Source: a bacterium (GTDB lineage: Bacteria > Atribacterota > JS1 > SB-45 > 34-128). From it: DNA of 16,960 nt. Positions within the stretch are counted from its first letter, which is position 1; every line of letters begins with the position of its first letter. The stretch covers positions 1 through 16,960 of the forward strand of contig JAHIPN010000275.1 of NCBI GenBank assembly GCA_018894595.1. Reading direction: 5' to 3'. Below the pieces are notes generated by a model. The model made no database searches, was not told where the DNA came from, and saw nothing but the letters and a program-made list of their open reading frames with translations. A program made the translations under genes and the position numbers. Positions 7,358 to 15,636 of the stretch are shown one piece after another.

Positions 7358-8446
7358 TTAAATTACTCTTTCGTTAAAAGTTATTGAATCAAAAGAACAA
7401 ACACTTGAACAAAGTCCGCAACCTACACATTTTTCTTTTATAATTCGATATTTCTCATCTGCCATAATAACTGCTTTAGAGTAACAAACTTTCTCGCATA
7501 GCCCACAGGAAGTACACTTTGTTTGATTTATTTCCGCTTTTAAATTTGTAGATGTATTCCTCTCTCTAACCTTTCGGTGTGTTAACCTTCTGAGTTCTCC
7601 AACTTTTTCTAAGCCCTTATCTTTAAGGTATTCTTTAATACCAGAAACTACTTTACTAAATATATCAAAACCTTCAAGTATAGGCGCGGTAACCATTCCA
7701 ACTCCGGTCGCACCAGCCATAATCATCTGGATTGCTGATTTATAATCAGTAACACCACCAACGCCAACCACCGGTACATCCACAAATCTCGAAATCTCAT
7801 AAATATATTTCAAGGTAACCGGAAGAATGCATTTTCCTGATAAGTAAGCACTCCCATCTTTGCTCCCCATAATCGGTTCACCGGTTTTTATATCTATAGA
7901 AAGAACAGGTCCTATAGAATCCATTGCTGCAATAGCATCTACCCCGGCAGAGACCAAACTCTTTAAAACATTTTCCAAATCAGGAATAAACGGCGTTAAC
8001 TTTACCATAAGCGGCACTTTAATGAGAGATCTTGCTTTTTTTACCGTATCAACCAATTGTATAGGATCATAATCTACAAAAGATATTATTTTTGATCCTG
8101 CCTTTACCAGTTCAACTGCCATCTCCACAGCCGTATCAGGATTTACATAATTTTTTGCAATACTTGTTACTAATGGTGTATCTATTTTAAGAGATTTTAT
8201 AGTCTTTATCCATTCTTTAAAACCTATATCTGACCAATCTGCATTAATAAGACTTTTCTCATACTTTCTAATATAGGGTACCGAGCATTTTATCGGTTTA
8301 AGGCTAATGCCCTTGGTAAAAATCATACCAATCTCAAATTTTGAGGCCTTTTCTATAAGTTCCAAAGAACCCGAAAGGGGGCCCTCTGTAAGCATAAGCG
8401 GGTTTTTCAGGGTAAAACCAAGAAAATCTACAGAAATACTTGACAT
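7358..8446 (-). CDS. PreA/dihydroorotate dehydrogenase-like FMN barrel with C-terminal 2x[4Fe-4S] domain
   Basis: A 362-residue cytoplasmic flavoprotein. Residues 1 to about 290 form a TIM barrel of the dihydroorotate/dihydropyrimidine dehydrogenase type, with VKLTP (148-152), a phosphate-binding GVGGV segment and MAGATGVGMVTA. Residues 311-350 carry two [4Fe-4S] motifs, CTSCGLCEKVC and CVGCGLCSSVC. This is the PreA layout, the pyrimidine-reducing subunit of dihydropyrimidine dehydrogenase. However, the loop that in PreA reads NxSCPH and holds the active-site cysteine is replaced by SFVDYDP (122-128), and the stretch to VKLTP is about 15 residues shorter than usual. The canonical nicotinamide-to-pyrimidine reaction should therefore not be assumed. 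The start is supported by AAAGGAG six bases upstream. It lies 22 bases after the 16-Cys ferredoxin gene, so it may exchange electrons with that protein and the AOR. Confidence 0.85.
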   Translation of the reverse strand: MSSISVDFLGFTLKNPLMLTEGPLSGSLELIEKASKFEIGMIFTKGISLKPIKCSVPYIRKYEKSLINADWSDIGFKEWIKTIKSLKIDTPLVTSIAKNYVNPDTAVEMAVELVKAGSKIISFVDYDPIQLVDTVKKARSLIKVPLMVKLTPFIPDLENVLKSLVSAGVDAIAAMDSIGPVLSIDIKTGEPIMGSKDGSAYLSGKCILPVTLKYIYEISRFVDVPVVGVGGVTDYKSAIQMIMAGATGVGMVTAPILEGFDIFSKVVSGIKEYLKDKGLEKVGELRRLTHRKVRERNTSTNLKAEINQTKCTSCGLCEKVCYSKAVIMADEKYRIIKEKCVGCGLCSSVCSFDSITFNERVI

Positions 8447-8468
8447 AGTCTTCTCCTTTATTTACTAT

Positions 8469-8846
8469 TTATTCAATTTTTAAAGCATTTTCTGGACATT
8501 TCAACACACAAGCACCACACTGATCACACATTAAAACTTTATTGCCTTCCGGAGAGAGAAACAGTCGATCACATACTTTTATACACTCACCACACCCGGT
8601 ACATTTCGCTTTTTTTACTCGAACACTATTTCCCTTCTTATAAATTGCTCCCTGTGGGCATACTGATAAGCAAATAGGTTCTGAACATTGAATACATACA
8701 CGCTCAATAAGCTCCAAAATATCACTTCTATATATATGAATTCTACTTTTAGCCCTGTTTATTACTTTTTCTTTTGCTATAGAACAGGCTGTCTCACAAA
8801 TACGACAACCTGTACATAAATCTTTATCCACTCTCAAAAAACTCAT
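8469..8846 (-). CDS. Four-cluster [4Fe-4S] ferredoxin, AOR-associated electron carrier
   Basis: A 125-residue iron-sulfur protein of the HycB/DMSO-reductase-B type. Its sixteen cysteines form four motifs: C11/14/17/21, C51/54/59/63 (CIQCSEPICLSVCP), C82/85/88/92 and C107/110/113/117. Each can bind one [4Fe-4S] cluster, so the protein can act as a short electron wire. There is no signal peptide, so it works in the cytoplasm. Its ATG overlaps the TGA of the aldehyde:ferredoxin oxidoreductase gene (ATGA), which indicates coupled translation and probably a stable complex. Such ferredoxins commonly accompany tungsten AOR-family enzymes and pass low-potential electrons from the W cofactor to a partner. 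The PreA-like flavoprotein encoded 22 bases downstream is the most likely partner here, by position. Confidence 0.92.
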   Translation of the reverse strand: MSFLRVDKDLCTGCRICETACSIAKEKVINRAKSRIHIYRSDILELIERVCIQCSEPICLSVCPQGAIYKKGNSVRVKKAKCTGCGECIKVCDRLFLSPEGNKVLMCDQCGACVLKCPENALKIE

Positions 8847-10615
8847 ATTTTTTCCTTTATATCCAGTCTTTTTAAGGTTTCAGGTGTTGGAATACCCTTC
8901 TTAGTCCATCCACGCAATTCATAATATTTATCAAGCATGAGATCCTGTTTCCCCTTACTCATTGTCTTTCCTTTTAGAGGACCTGATTTTATACCCTCTA
9001 CTGCAAACTTCTCTGGAAGATAATCATCTTCTCTAGACATGCCCTCTCTAATATTAAACAATTTTGAAAGATTCCAAGTTCTTTCTCCTGCTATTTTCAT
9101 TTTAGCAAGATTCCAATCCTCGCCTGTAGCCTCATTTACCATTTCCGGAAGAATCTCATCCAATAATCCTATTCCGTAGGCGAACTGACAAACAATCAAA
9201 CTTTCTTCAGCAGCCTTCTCATCTTGTTGATTCTTTATAAAATCTATTTTTTTATCAAGATCATTTCCTCCCCAAAGCGAGGTCAGTTCTCTCCCTAAGG
9301 GCCATGATCTTAAATGACAGGCTCCTCTGTCAGCAGTCATATAAACCAATGCTGTCCCATCAGAACACCTTGGATCATAAGCCGGTATACCGAGTCCTTT
9401 TATCTCTGGTATTAGATAGGAAATATCCAATTTTTTACCAGCAAACCGTAATCCCTCAGCCAAAACATCGCCTATTCCTTCCCGATAAGATATCTGCTTA
9501 AAAAGTTTAATAATTTTCTCTCTTTTTTTCTCCTGTTCTCCAAAATTAATCTTACCCGAAGCAATAAGAGCTCCAATTAATGCTCCTGTAGACATGGTAT
9601 CAAGTCCATATTGGTTACAATAATAATTAAACTCGGCAATTTCATTAAGATCTAAAACTCCGATATTCGGACCCAAAAGAGCTATTGTTTCATACTCCGG
9701 ACCTTCTATGGCAAACTTACCCCTACTGTACCCCCTTGCACAGGCAATAGGACATTCACCACAGGATAACCTCTTGCTATCCAACGCTTCCACCGCAAAC
9801 TCATCTATAGAAGCAACAGATTCTACTGCCCCTTCGGTAAAATTATTCACAGGCAATAATCCATTCATATTTACAGGAGTTATCGTCCTGGGAGTACCAT
9901 ATTTTCGCTGGCTTGGAACCCATGGATTATTAAAAATAAGCTCTCGCGCCTTCTTAACCGAAAGAAAAAATGAGCGAAAGTTTGCTATGGGAATATCCCG
10001 TGTTCCTTTCACTGCTATTGCTTTAACTCTTTTTGAACCTAAAACTGCACCACTTCCACCACGTGCAGCTTGCCTTGAATAATCACTAGAAACACTGGCA
10101 AATCGTACGAGATTCTCTCCGGCTGGACCAATAGACATCACCCTTACAGCAGGGTCTTTAAGGATTTTTTTAACGTAATTTTCCGTATCATAGACACACA
10201 TTCCCCAGACATCACTCGCCTCAATAAAAGAAACTTGATTATTATTAATAAAAATAATTACGGGTTTTACTGAAACCCCTTCGATAATGAAAATATCAAA
10301 ACCGGTCGCTTTTACTTCTTGAGCAAAATGTCCCCCAGAGTTACAATCGAGATAAATTCCAGTTAGTGGTGATTTGGTAATTATCTCATATCGAGAAGAT
10401 GCCGGGGCAGATGTTCCATTTAATGGCCCGGTAGCAATTATAAACTTATTGTCAGGTCCCAGGGGGTCAATGTGAGGCTCCAATTCCCGCACAAGATATG
10501 TAGTGCCAATCCCCTTCCCCCCAATAAATTTTTTTTCATATTCTGAAGGAATATCTTCTTCCGTATAAGTTTGCGTACTTAAATAAATCCTCAGCAATTT
10601 ATGAAATCTTGACAT
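8843..10615 (-). CDS. Aldehyde:ferredoxin oxidoreductase family tungsten enzyme
   Basis: A 590-residue enzyme of the AOR family, which oxidises aldehydes to carboxylates, or the reverse, with a tungsten bis-pterin cofactor and ferredoxin. The N-terminal AOR domain is recognisable by FIGGKGIGTTYL, SGGHFAQEVKATGFD and the RQAARGGSGAVLGSK segment. The single [4Fe-4S] cluster is bound by C285, C288 and C292 (CGECPIAC) and a distant C476 (SLIVCQF). Pterin-contact regions NQYGLDTMSTG and the AYDPRCSDG / DRGACHLR segments are present. It starts three bases after the amidohydrolase stop, with GGAGG inside that gene's end. The downstream ferredoxin overlaps it by four bases. AOR paralogues in such clusters may act on substrates other than free aldehydes, for example ring compounds; the sequence does not decide this. 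Tungsten use is family knowledge, not visible directly. Confidence 0.92.
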   Translation of the reverse strand: MSRFHKLLRIYLSTQTYTEEDIPSEYEKKFIGGKGIGTTYLVRELEPHIDPLGPDNKFIIATGPLNGTSAPASSRYEIITKSPLTGIYLDCNSGGHFAQEVKATGFDIFIIEGVSVKPVIIFINNNQVSFIEASDVWGMCVYDTENYVKKILKDPAVRVMSIGPAGENLVRFASVSSDYSRQAARGGSGAVLGSKRVKAIAVKGTRDIPIANFRSFFLSVKKARELIFNNPWVPSQRKYGTPRTITPVNMNGLLPVNNFTEGAVESVASIDEFAVEALDSKRLSCGECPIACARGYSRGKFAIEGPEYETIALLGPNIGVLDLNEIAEFNYYCNQYGLDTMSTGALIGALIASGKINFGEQEKKREKIIKLFKQISYREGIGDVLAEGLRFAGKKLDISYLIPEIKGLGIPAYDPRCSDGTALVYMTADRGACHLRSWPLGRELTSLWGGNDLDKKIDFIKNQQDEKAAEESLIVCQFAYGIGLLDEILPEMVNEATGEDWNLAKMKIAGERTWNLSKLFNIREGMSREDDYLPEKFAVEGIKSGPLKGKTMSKGKQDLMLDKYYELRGWTKKGIPTPETLKRLDIKEKI

Positions 10616-10618
10616 ACT

Positions 10619-12028
10619 CTAATTCATCCTCCAGGCAGCCTTATTAGAAGGCCAGGGGGCATCTAAAAGATTGGCTGTTTTTTGTCCGGCCTTTTCGCAA
10701 AGGTCATTTCTCATCCTTTGGGCATTTTTTATAACCTTTTCTTCGTTTAAATTAAGGACCTTTCGGTTTTCCATTACGGTCTTACCATCGATTATGCTGG
10801 TTACCACATCTGCTCCCCGGGCGCTATAAACAATCTTGGGGACCACTTTCCCTCCGGGCATAATATGGGGACAATTAAAATCCAGAAGAATTATATCAGC
10901 CCGTTTTCCTTTCTCTATTGAACCAGTGAAAGAATCCATCCCCAAAACTTTCGCTCCGTCAATAGTAAGCATCTCTAAAATTTTTTCCGCAGTTATCGCT
11001 TCTGCATCCAAATTTTTAACTTTCTGCAACATAGCAGCTGTTTTTCCAATTTCAAACATGTCATAGGTATAACTGGCCGCCCCATCTGTGCCCAGTCCAA
11101 CCGTTACTCCCCTGGAGAGCATTTCAGTTATCGGGGCGATTCCATATCCAAGGTGCATATTGGCTACGGGGTTGTGAACTACTTTCGTCCCTGTGTTAGC
11201 AATTATATTCATTTCTTCAGCAGAAAGCCATACACAATGAACAGCAATGGCCTTTTCTCCGGTAAATCCAAGGGAATGAGCATATTCTAAATCTCGCATC
11301 TTATATTTTTTTAAAGAATTAGAAACTATTTCTATCCATCCGGCTATATGGGTTACCACAGATACATCCATTTCTTTTGCAAAAACAACTATTTTTTTAA
11401 AAAAATCCCGGCTTACATCTTCTGTTGACCCAGGGCCCAAAGCCACAATAGTTCTCCCTTTTTTATGCCATTTTTTTATAAAACTTTTAGCTGCGTCTAT
11501 AAGTGCCTCCTCGTTCTTTACCATTTCCGTATCAACATCTTTCTTCCAGCCTGCAAAGCTCTCATTTAAGAAACCAGATACACTATGATTCCTTAAGCCA
11601 GATTGATGAAAAACCCGGGCAACTTCATCGATATTAGAAAAATCAGTATGTAAATACCAATGGTCTGAAAAAGTGGTGGTGCCGCTTTTAATCATTTCCA
11701 AAGCAGCGAGTTCTGCACTGGACCGGGAATGTTCCGGGCCAATATGGGAAACAAGGGGGAGAAGATACTGAATATTCCAGGGAGAAAAATGCATATCATA
11801 ACCTATGCCCTCAATTAAAGCTTGGTAAACATGGGTATGACAATTAATTAAACCTGGTATTGCTACAAGATTTTCCCCTTCGATTATCTTTTTTGCTTTA
11901 GGATAAAGTTCTTTTCTCCCCACACTTTCTATACATCCATCTTTTATTCCAATTGAACCTTGAGGAATAATCTTTCTCTCTTTATCCATTGTAATTATAT
12001 AAGAACAATTTATCAGAATATCATACAT
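10619..12028 (-). CDS. ATZ/TRZ-SsnA type amidohydrolase (nucleobase deaminase-like)
   Basis: A 469-residue metal-dependent hydrolase of the amidohydrolase superfamily, the branch containing methylthioadenosine/S-adenosylhomocysteine deaminase, SsnA and chlorohydrolases. Metal ligands are visible: H64 and H66 in CHTH, H227 in VTHIAG, H264 in AVHCVWL and D315 in GTDGAAS. The C-terminal strand domain (SIEKGKRADIILLD, SIIDGKTVMENR) is complete. In nearly all relatives the third-ligand motif is HxxE, where Glu shuttles the proton during deamination; here it is HIAG with Gly230 in place of Glu. The usual APxxPxTxS segment is also replaced by GPGSTEDVS. The enzyme may therefore use another proton shuttle or substrate. 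AAGGA lies about eight bases before the ATG, and the start is three bases after the permease stop, so it is co-transcribed with the importer. A role on an imported purine or other amino-heterocycle is inferred. Confidence 0.87.
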   Translation of the reverse strand: MYDILINCSYIITMDKERKIIPQGSIGIKDGCIESVGRKELYPKAKKIIEGENLVAIPGLINCHTHVYQALIEGIGYDMHFSPWNIQYLLPLVSHIGPEHSRSSAELAALEMIKSGTTTFSDHWYLHTDFSNIDEVARVFHQSGLRNHSVSGFLNESFAGWKKDVDTEMVKNEEALIDAAKSFIKKWHKKGRTIVALGPGSTEDVSRDFFKKIVVFAKEMDVSVVTHIAGWIEIVSNSLKKYKMRDLEYAHSLGFTGEKAIAVHCVWLSAEEMNIIANTGTKVVHNPVANMHLGYGIAPITEMLSRGVTVGLGTDGAASYTYDMFEIGKTAAMLQKVKNLDAEAITAEKILEMLTIDGAKVLGMDSFTGSIEKGKRADIILLDFNCPHIMPGGKVVPKIVYSARGADVVTSIIDGKTVMENRKVLNLNEEKVIKNAQRMRNDLCEKAGQKTANLLDAPWPSNKAAWRMN

Positions 12029-12031
12029 CTT

Positions 12032-12967
12032 TTATTCCTTTTCATAAGGTTTTCCAATTGCTGCCGGACCAATAGCCCTTTTGCCAACTAATCCGACAAG
12101 AGCAATCAAAGTCAATATATAAGGGGTGGCAAGAAGAAGCTCGGGAGGAATGGGCACCCCTGCAGATTGGGCTGAAGCTTGGAGGGCATCTGCAAATCCA
12201 AAAATAAGACAGGCAATTAAAGCACCAGTAGGTTTCCATCTCCCGAATATCATAGCCGCAAGACCGATAAATCCTCTCCCCTGGGTCATAGCTTTAGAAA
12301 ATTGAGCTTGATAAGCAATAGAGAGAAATGCCCCTCCCATACCAGCTAAAAAACCACTGGAAATAACCGCAATATAACGCATCTTTACCACATTGATACC
12401 TAATGTATCAGCAGCTTTGGGATTCTCTCCTACTGACCTAATTCGCAAACCCAAAGGAGTTCTAAAAAGAAAATAATTTATTATTGGCACCAGTATTAAG
12501 GCAATATACACAATGGGATTCTGATTGCCTATTATATTTCCAACTACTGGTAGATCTGAAATTATGGGAAGCCTTATATCTTTAATTACGGGAACCAGGG
12601 GAGTGATAGCGCGATATCCGGGCCAAAGTATCGGAACCATAATATTAGGAAATCCCACTGCAAAAATATTGATTGCAGTTGCACTTATTATTTGGTTGGC
12701 TTTAACGGTTACACTCATAAAGGCATGGATCAACCCCATTATTCCACCGATAGTAATACCAATTAACATTCCTATCCAAGGACCGTAAAAATAAGAACCG
12801 GCTGCTGCTCCAAAAGCCCCCATTAACATCATCCCCTCGAGTCCGATGTTAATGACTCCGGATCGTTCGGACATAACCCCTCCCAAAGAAGCCAAAAGGA
12901 TAGGTGTGGCAATCCTTAAGGTCGAGGCCCAAATTGCTATATTAAATATTTTTCCTAACATTTCCAT
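12032..12967 (-). CDS. BMP-type ABC transporter permease, second subunit (NupQ/YufQ-like)
   Basis: A 311-residue inner-membrane permease of the branched-chain/ribose-type family (BPD_transp_2) used by BMP-family nucleoside importers. It has about eight to ten hydrophobic segments and the family's signature GVMSERSGVINIGLEGMM near residues 30-48, which faces the ATPase. A second typical stretch is GLRIRSVGENPKAADTLGI (residues 173-191). The ATG at 12967 overlaps the end of the first permease gene by 26 bases and has GAGG seven bases before it. The two permeases together form the transmembrane channel. The related Bacillus system takes up guanosine and the Lactococcus system several nucleosides, so a nucleoside or nucleobase is the likely cargo, in line with the catabolic genes that follow. 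Confidence 0.9.
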   Translation of the reverse strand: MEMLGKIFNIAIWASTLRIATPILLASLGGVMSERSGVINIGLEGMMLMGAFGAAAGSYFYGPWIGMLIGITIGGIMGLIHAFMSVTVKANQIISATAINIFAVGFPNIMVPILWPGYRAITPLVPVIKDIRLPIISDLPVVGNIIGNQNPIVYIALILVPIINYFLFRTPLGLRIRSVGENPKAADTLGINVVKMRYIAVISSGFLAGMGGAFLSIAYQAQFSKAMTQGRGFIGLAAMIFGRWKPTGALIACLIFGFADALQASAQSAGVPIPPELLLATPYILTLIALVGLVGKRAIGPAAIGKPYEKE

Positions 12968-14042
12968 CTTTATTCCTCATAAATCTTTCTGTAATAAATT
13001 TTCCTAAAGGTTCACTCATCCCCATAAAGAAAATAATGATTGCTGAGATTACCTGGACCATCTCTGCACTTACACCTGTTATTGCTTGCATTAAAATTGC
13101 TCCGCTTCGTAAAATGCCAAATAAAAAGGCCGAAAAAATTATCCCAAAAGGATGAAGCATCCCCAATAGGGCAACAGCAATGGAATCAAAACCGTATCCC
13201 GGTGAAAAAGCAGCTAAAAGTCGATAGTGGACACCACATATCTCTACTCCTCCAGCAAGTCCGCCTAATAAGCCGCTCAACATCATAGTAATTACAAAAT
13301 GCTGGGGAACGTTGATTCCCACCATTTCTGCAGCAAATCTATTTTTTCCTACTGCTCTAATCTTGTATCCTAACCTAGTCTTAAAGAGTAGATAATAAAC
13401 TACAACGGCTAGAATAAGAGCTATTAAAATACCCCAGTGAAGACGAGTACCTTTCCAAATCCTTATTATTTTGGCAGAACTTAATATCCGAGGAGAGGCG
13501 GGCATTTGATCTGTAAGGGCTTTCATGGGTCCTTTTACAGAAACCATATATGCTGTTATCTTGAAGGCAACATAATTTAACATTATAGTACTTATTACCT
13601 CGTGTATTCCAAAACGTGCCTTTAAAAAACCTGGGCCAATTCCCCATACTGCTCCCATCAGAGCAGCCCCGATTAGGACTATGGGAAGATGAATAATTAG
13701 GGGTAACCCGGTTAGGGAATATCCAAGAAAGGCAGCTGCCATCCCTCCCATTGCTATTTGCCCTTCTACGCCTATATTAAAAAGTCCACACCGGTAAGTT
13801 AAAGCAAAAGCTAATCCACCGAATATAAGAGGAGTGGTAGAAAGAAGGGTCTCTGCAAAACATCTTTTACTGCCAAAGGCACCTTGCACAAGGGCAGAAT
13901 ATGCCTCAATCGGATTATTTCCCATAAGTAACAAAATAATAGCTCCCAGAATAAGTGCAAATATTATAGCAATAAAGGCTTTTATAAAAGAGAAGACCCC
14001 TTTATTTTTAAATATTATCTGTTGTAGATTATTCCTTTTCAT
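12942..14042 (-). CDS. BMP-type ABC transporter permease, first subunit (NupP/YufP-like)
   Basis: A 366-residue polytopic membrane protein, the larger permease of the importer. A short basic N-terminus is followed by a strong hydrophobic segment at about 20-40. Signature sequences of the family are FALTYRCGLFNIGVEGQIAM (about residues 79-98), the cytoplasmic loop with GYKIRAVGKNRFAAEMVGI, and a long glycine-rich pair of helices after it. The start at 14042 overlaps the last 14 bases of the ATPase gene, and a GGAGG motif lies 11 bases upstream, so translation is coupled to the ATPase. It pairs with the permease encoded immediately downstream. Nothing in it looks damaged, in contrast to the ATPase gene next to it. 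Confidence 0.9.
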   Translation of the reverse strand: MKRNNLQQIIFKNKGVFSFIKAFIAIIFALILGAIILLLMGNNPIEAYSALVQGAFGSKRCFAETLLSTTPLIFGGLAFALTYRCGLFNIGVEGQIAMGGMAAAFLGYSLTGLPLIIHLPIVLIGAALMGAVWGIGPGFLKARFGIHEVISTIMLNYVAFKITAYMVSVKGPMKALTDQMPASPRILSSAKIIRIWKGTRLHWGILIALILAVVVYYLLFKTRLGYKIRAVGKNRFAAEMVGINVPQHFVITMMLSGLLGGLAGGVEICGVHYRLLAAFSPGYGFDSIAVALLGMLHPFGIIFSAFLFGILRSGAILMQAITGVSAEMVQVISAIIIFFMGMSEPLGKFITERFMRNKDGNVRKNI

Positions 14043-15553
14043 TTAACGAGGTTCCTCCAGCCATCATTAATCCTATTTCAGCTTCATTGGCACTTTGTGC
14101 ATTAAATTCTCCTCGAAATTTTCCTTCATAGATTACTATTATCCTGTCACTTAAATTCATAATTTCTGATAATTCTAATGAAATCAATAAAATAGCTTTC
14201 CCTTCGTTACTCTGTTTGATTATTTGTTGACGTACAAATTCTGTTGCTCCTATATCCAATCCTCGAGTTGGCTGAGAGGCAATAATTAATTTTGGATCTC
14301 TTTGCAGTTCTCGGGCAACGACTACCTTCTGTTGATTACCTCCGGAAAGGGTCTTGGCTAGGGCTTCTATATTAGAACCCCGGATATCAAATTTATGTAA
14401 TAATTCCTGAGAAAATTCCTTAGCCTTAATAAAATCAAGAAAAACCCCCCTGGCAAAGGGCTTATTATCTTGAAATCCTAAAATAAAATTCTCATAAAGA
14501 GGAAAATCAAGAATTAATCCCCTCAAGATTCTGTCTTCGGGTATGTGTGCAATTCCCCCAGTAAAAAATTCTCGGATCTTTTTATTAGTCAAATCTTTCC
14601 CGTCGATAATTACCTTTCCACTATCTACTTTTCTTAATCCAGTTAATACCTCTGTTAATTCTTTTTGTCCATTACCATCTATCCCGGCAATACCTACTAC
14701 CTCTCCTTCAGAAACTTTCAAATTCAATCCCCGTAATGCCGGCAAACCCCTTTGGTTTTTCGCAAAAATATTTTCTACTTCTAAAACGGTCTTACCTATC
14801 TTCTTTTTCGGCTTCTCCACCCGAAATAAAACTTCTCTCCCTACCATCATTTTAGCCAACTTAGAAGGATTAGTAGTAGAAGTCTCTACAGTATCGACTA
14901 CCCTACCATCCCTTAAAACAGTGACTCTATCCGAAATATCCATTACCTCTTTTAATTTATGGGTAATGAAAATTATAGTTTGACCGTTTTCCTTTAAAAA
15001 ATTCATTATCTTATAAAGTTCCTTTACTTTTTGGGGGGTAAGTATAGCTGTAGGTTCATCGAAAATCATTATATCTGCTCCTCGGTAAAGGAGCTTTAAT
15101 ATTTCAGCTCTCTGCTGCATGCCTACCGAAATATCCATTACGTAAGCCTGGGGGTCTATATTTAACTGATATTTCTGAGATAATGCAGTTATCTCTTCTT
15201 CCGCTTTTTTTTATATCTAAAGAAGACCCTTTAGTTGGTTCAGCCCCTAAAATGAGGTTTTCAGTTATGGTAAACACCTGTATCAACATAAAATGTTGGT
15301 GCACCATCCCGATCCCCCTTTTTATGGCATCAGAAGGACCCTTAAAGTAAGCCTCTTCACCTCTAATAAATATCTTCCCTTCATCGCAATTATAAAGACC
15401 ATAAAGAATATTCACTAAAGTTGTTTTACCCGCACCATTTTCCCCCAAAAGACAATGTATCTCCCCTTTTTTGACTTCAAAATTAATATGGTCATTGGCA
15501 CAGACTAAAGGAAATCTTTTTACAATCTTTTCCATTTTTACAATGGGGAACAT
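14029..15553 (-). CDS. BMP-type ABC transporter ATPase (two ATP-binding domains), interrupted by a one-base frameshift
   Basis: The double ATPase of the importer, about 507 residues if one base is removed. The first part (15553 to about 15205) encodes Walker A GENGAGKTT (37-45) and the Q-loop HQHF. It then hits a run of eight A residues on the coding strand (15212-15205), after which the reading frame is wrong and ends at 15104. With seven A residues the frame continues AEEEITALSQKYQ into the second part, which contains signature SVGMQQR, Walker B IMIFDEPTA and H-loop THK. The second ATPase domain has a degenerate Walker A (GIDGNGQKE), signature LSGGNQQK and QPTRGLD, as is normal for this family. 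The start at 15553 has GAGG seven bases upstream. All neighbouring genes are intact, so a sequencing or assembly error, or slippage on the A run that restores the frame, is as likely as true inactivation. Confidence 0.88.
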
Positions 15554-15590
15554 ATTTATACCTCAATAACATAAAATAAAGCATGAGCAT

Positions 15591-15623
15591 GCCGGCTTAA
15601 TTACTAAAAGTAATCAAGCCGGC
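15591..15623 (-). terminator. Long intergenic hairpin between binding-protein and ATPase genes
   Basis: GCCGGCTT-A-ATTACT (15591-15605) pairs with AGTAAT-C-AAGCCGGC (15609-15623), leaving a three-base loop and one mismatch. It stands 13 bases after the stop of the binding-protein gene. No T run follows directly on the minus strand, so it is not a classic intrinsic terminator. Such hairpins behind binding-protein genes often stabilise the upstream mRNA or cut read-through, giving more binding protein than ATPase; that role is inferred here. Confidence 0.6.
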
Positions 15624-15636
15624 TTCAAGCAATCAA

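Noticed and set aside
13381..13647. Alternative minus-strand frame inside the first permease
   Set aside because: It overlaps an intact permease with family signatures and its own translation is not protein-like.
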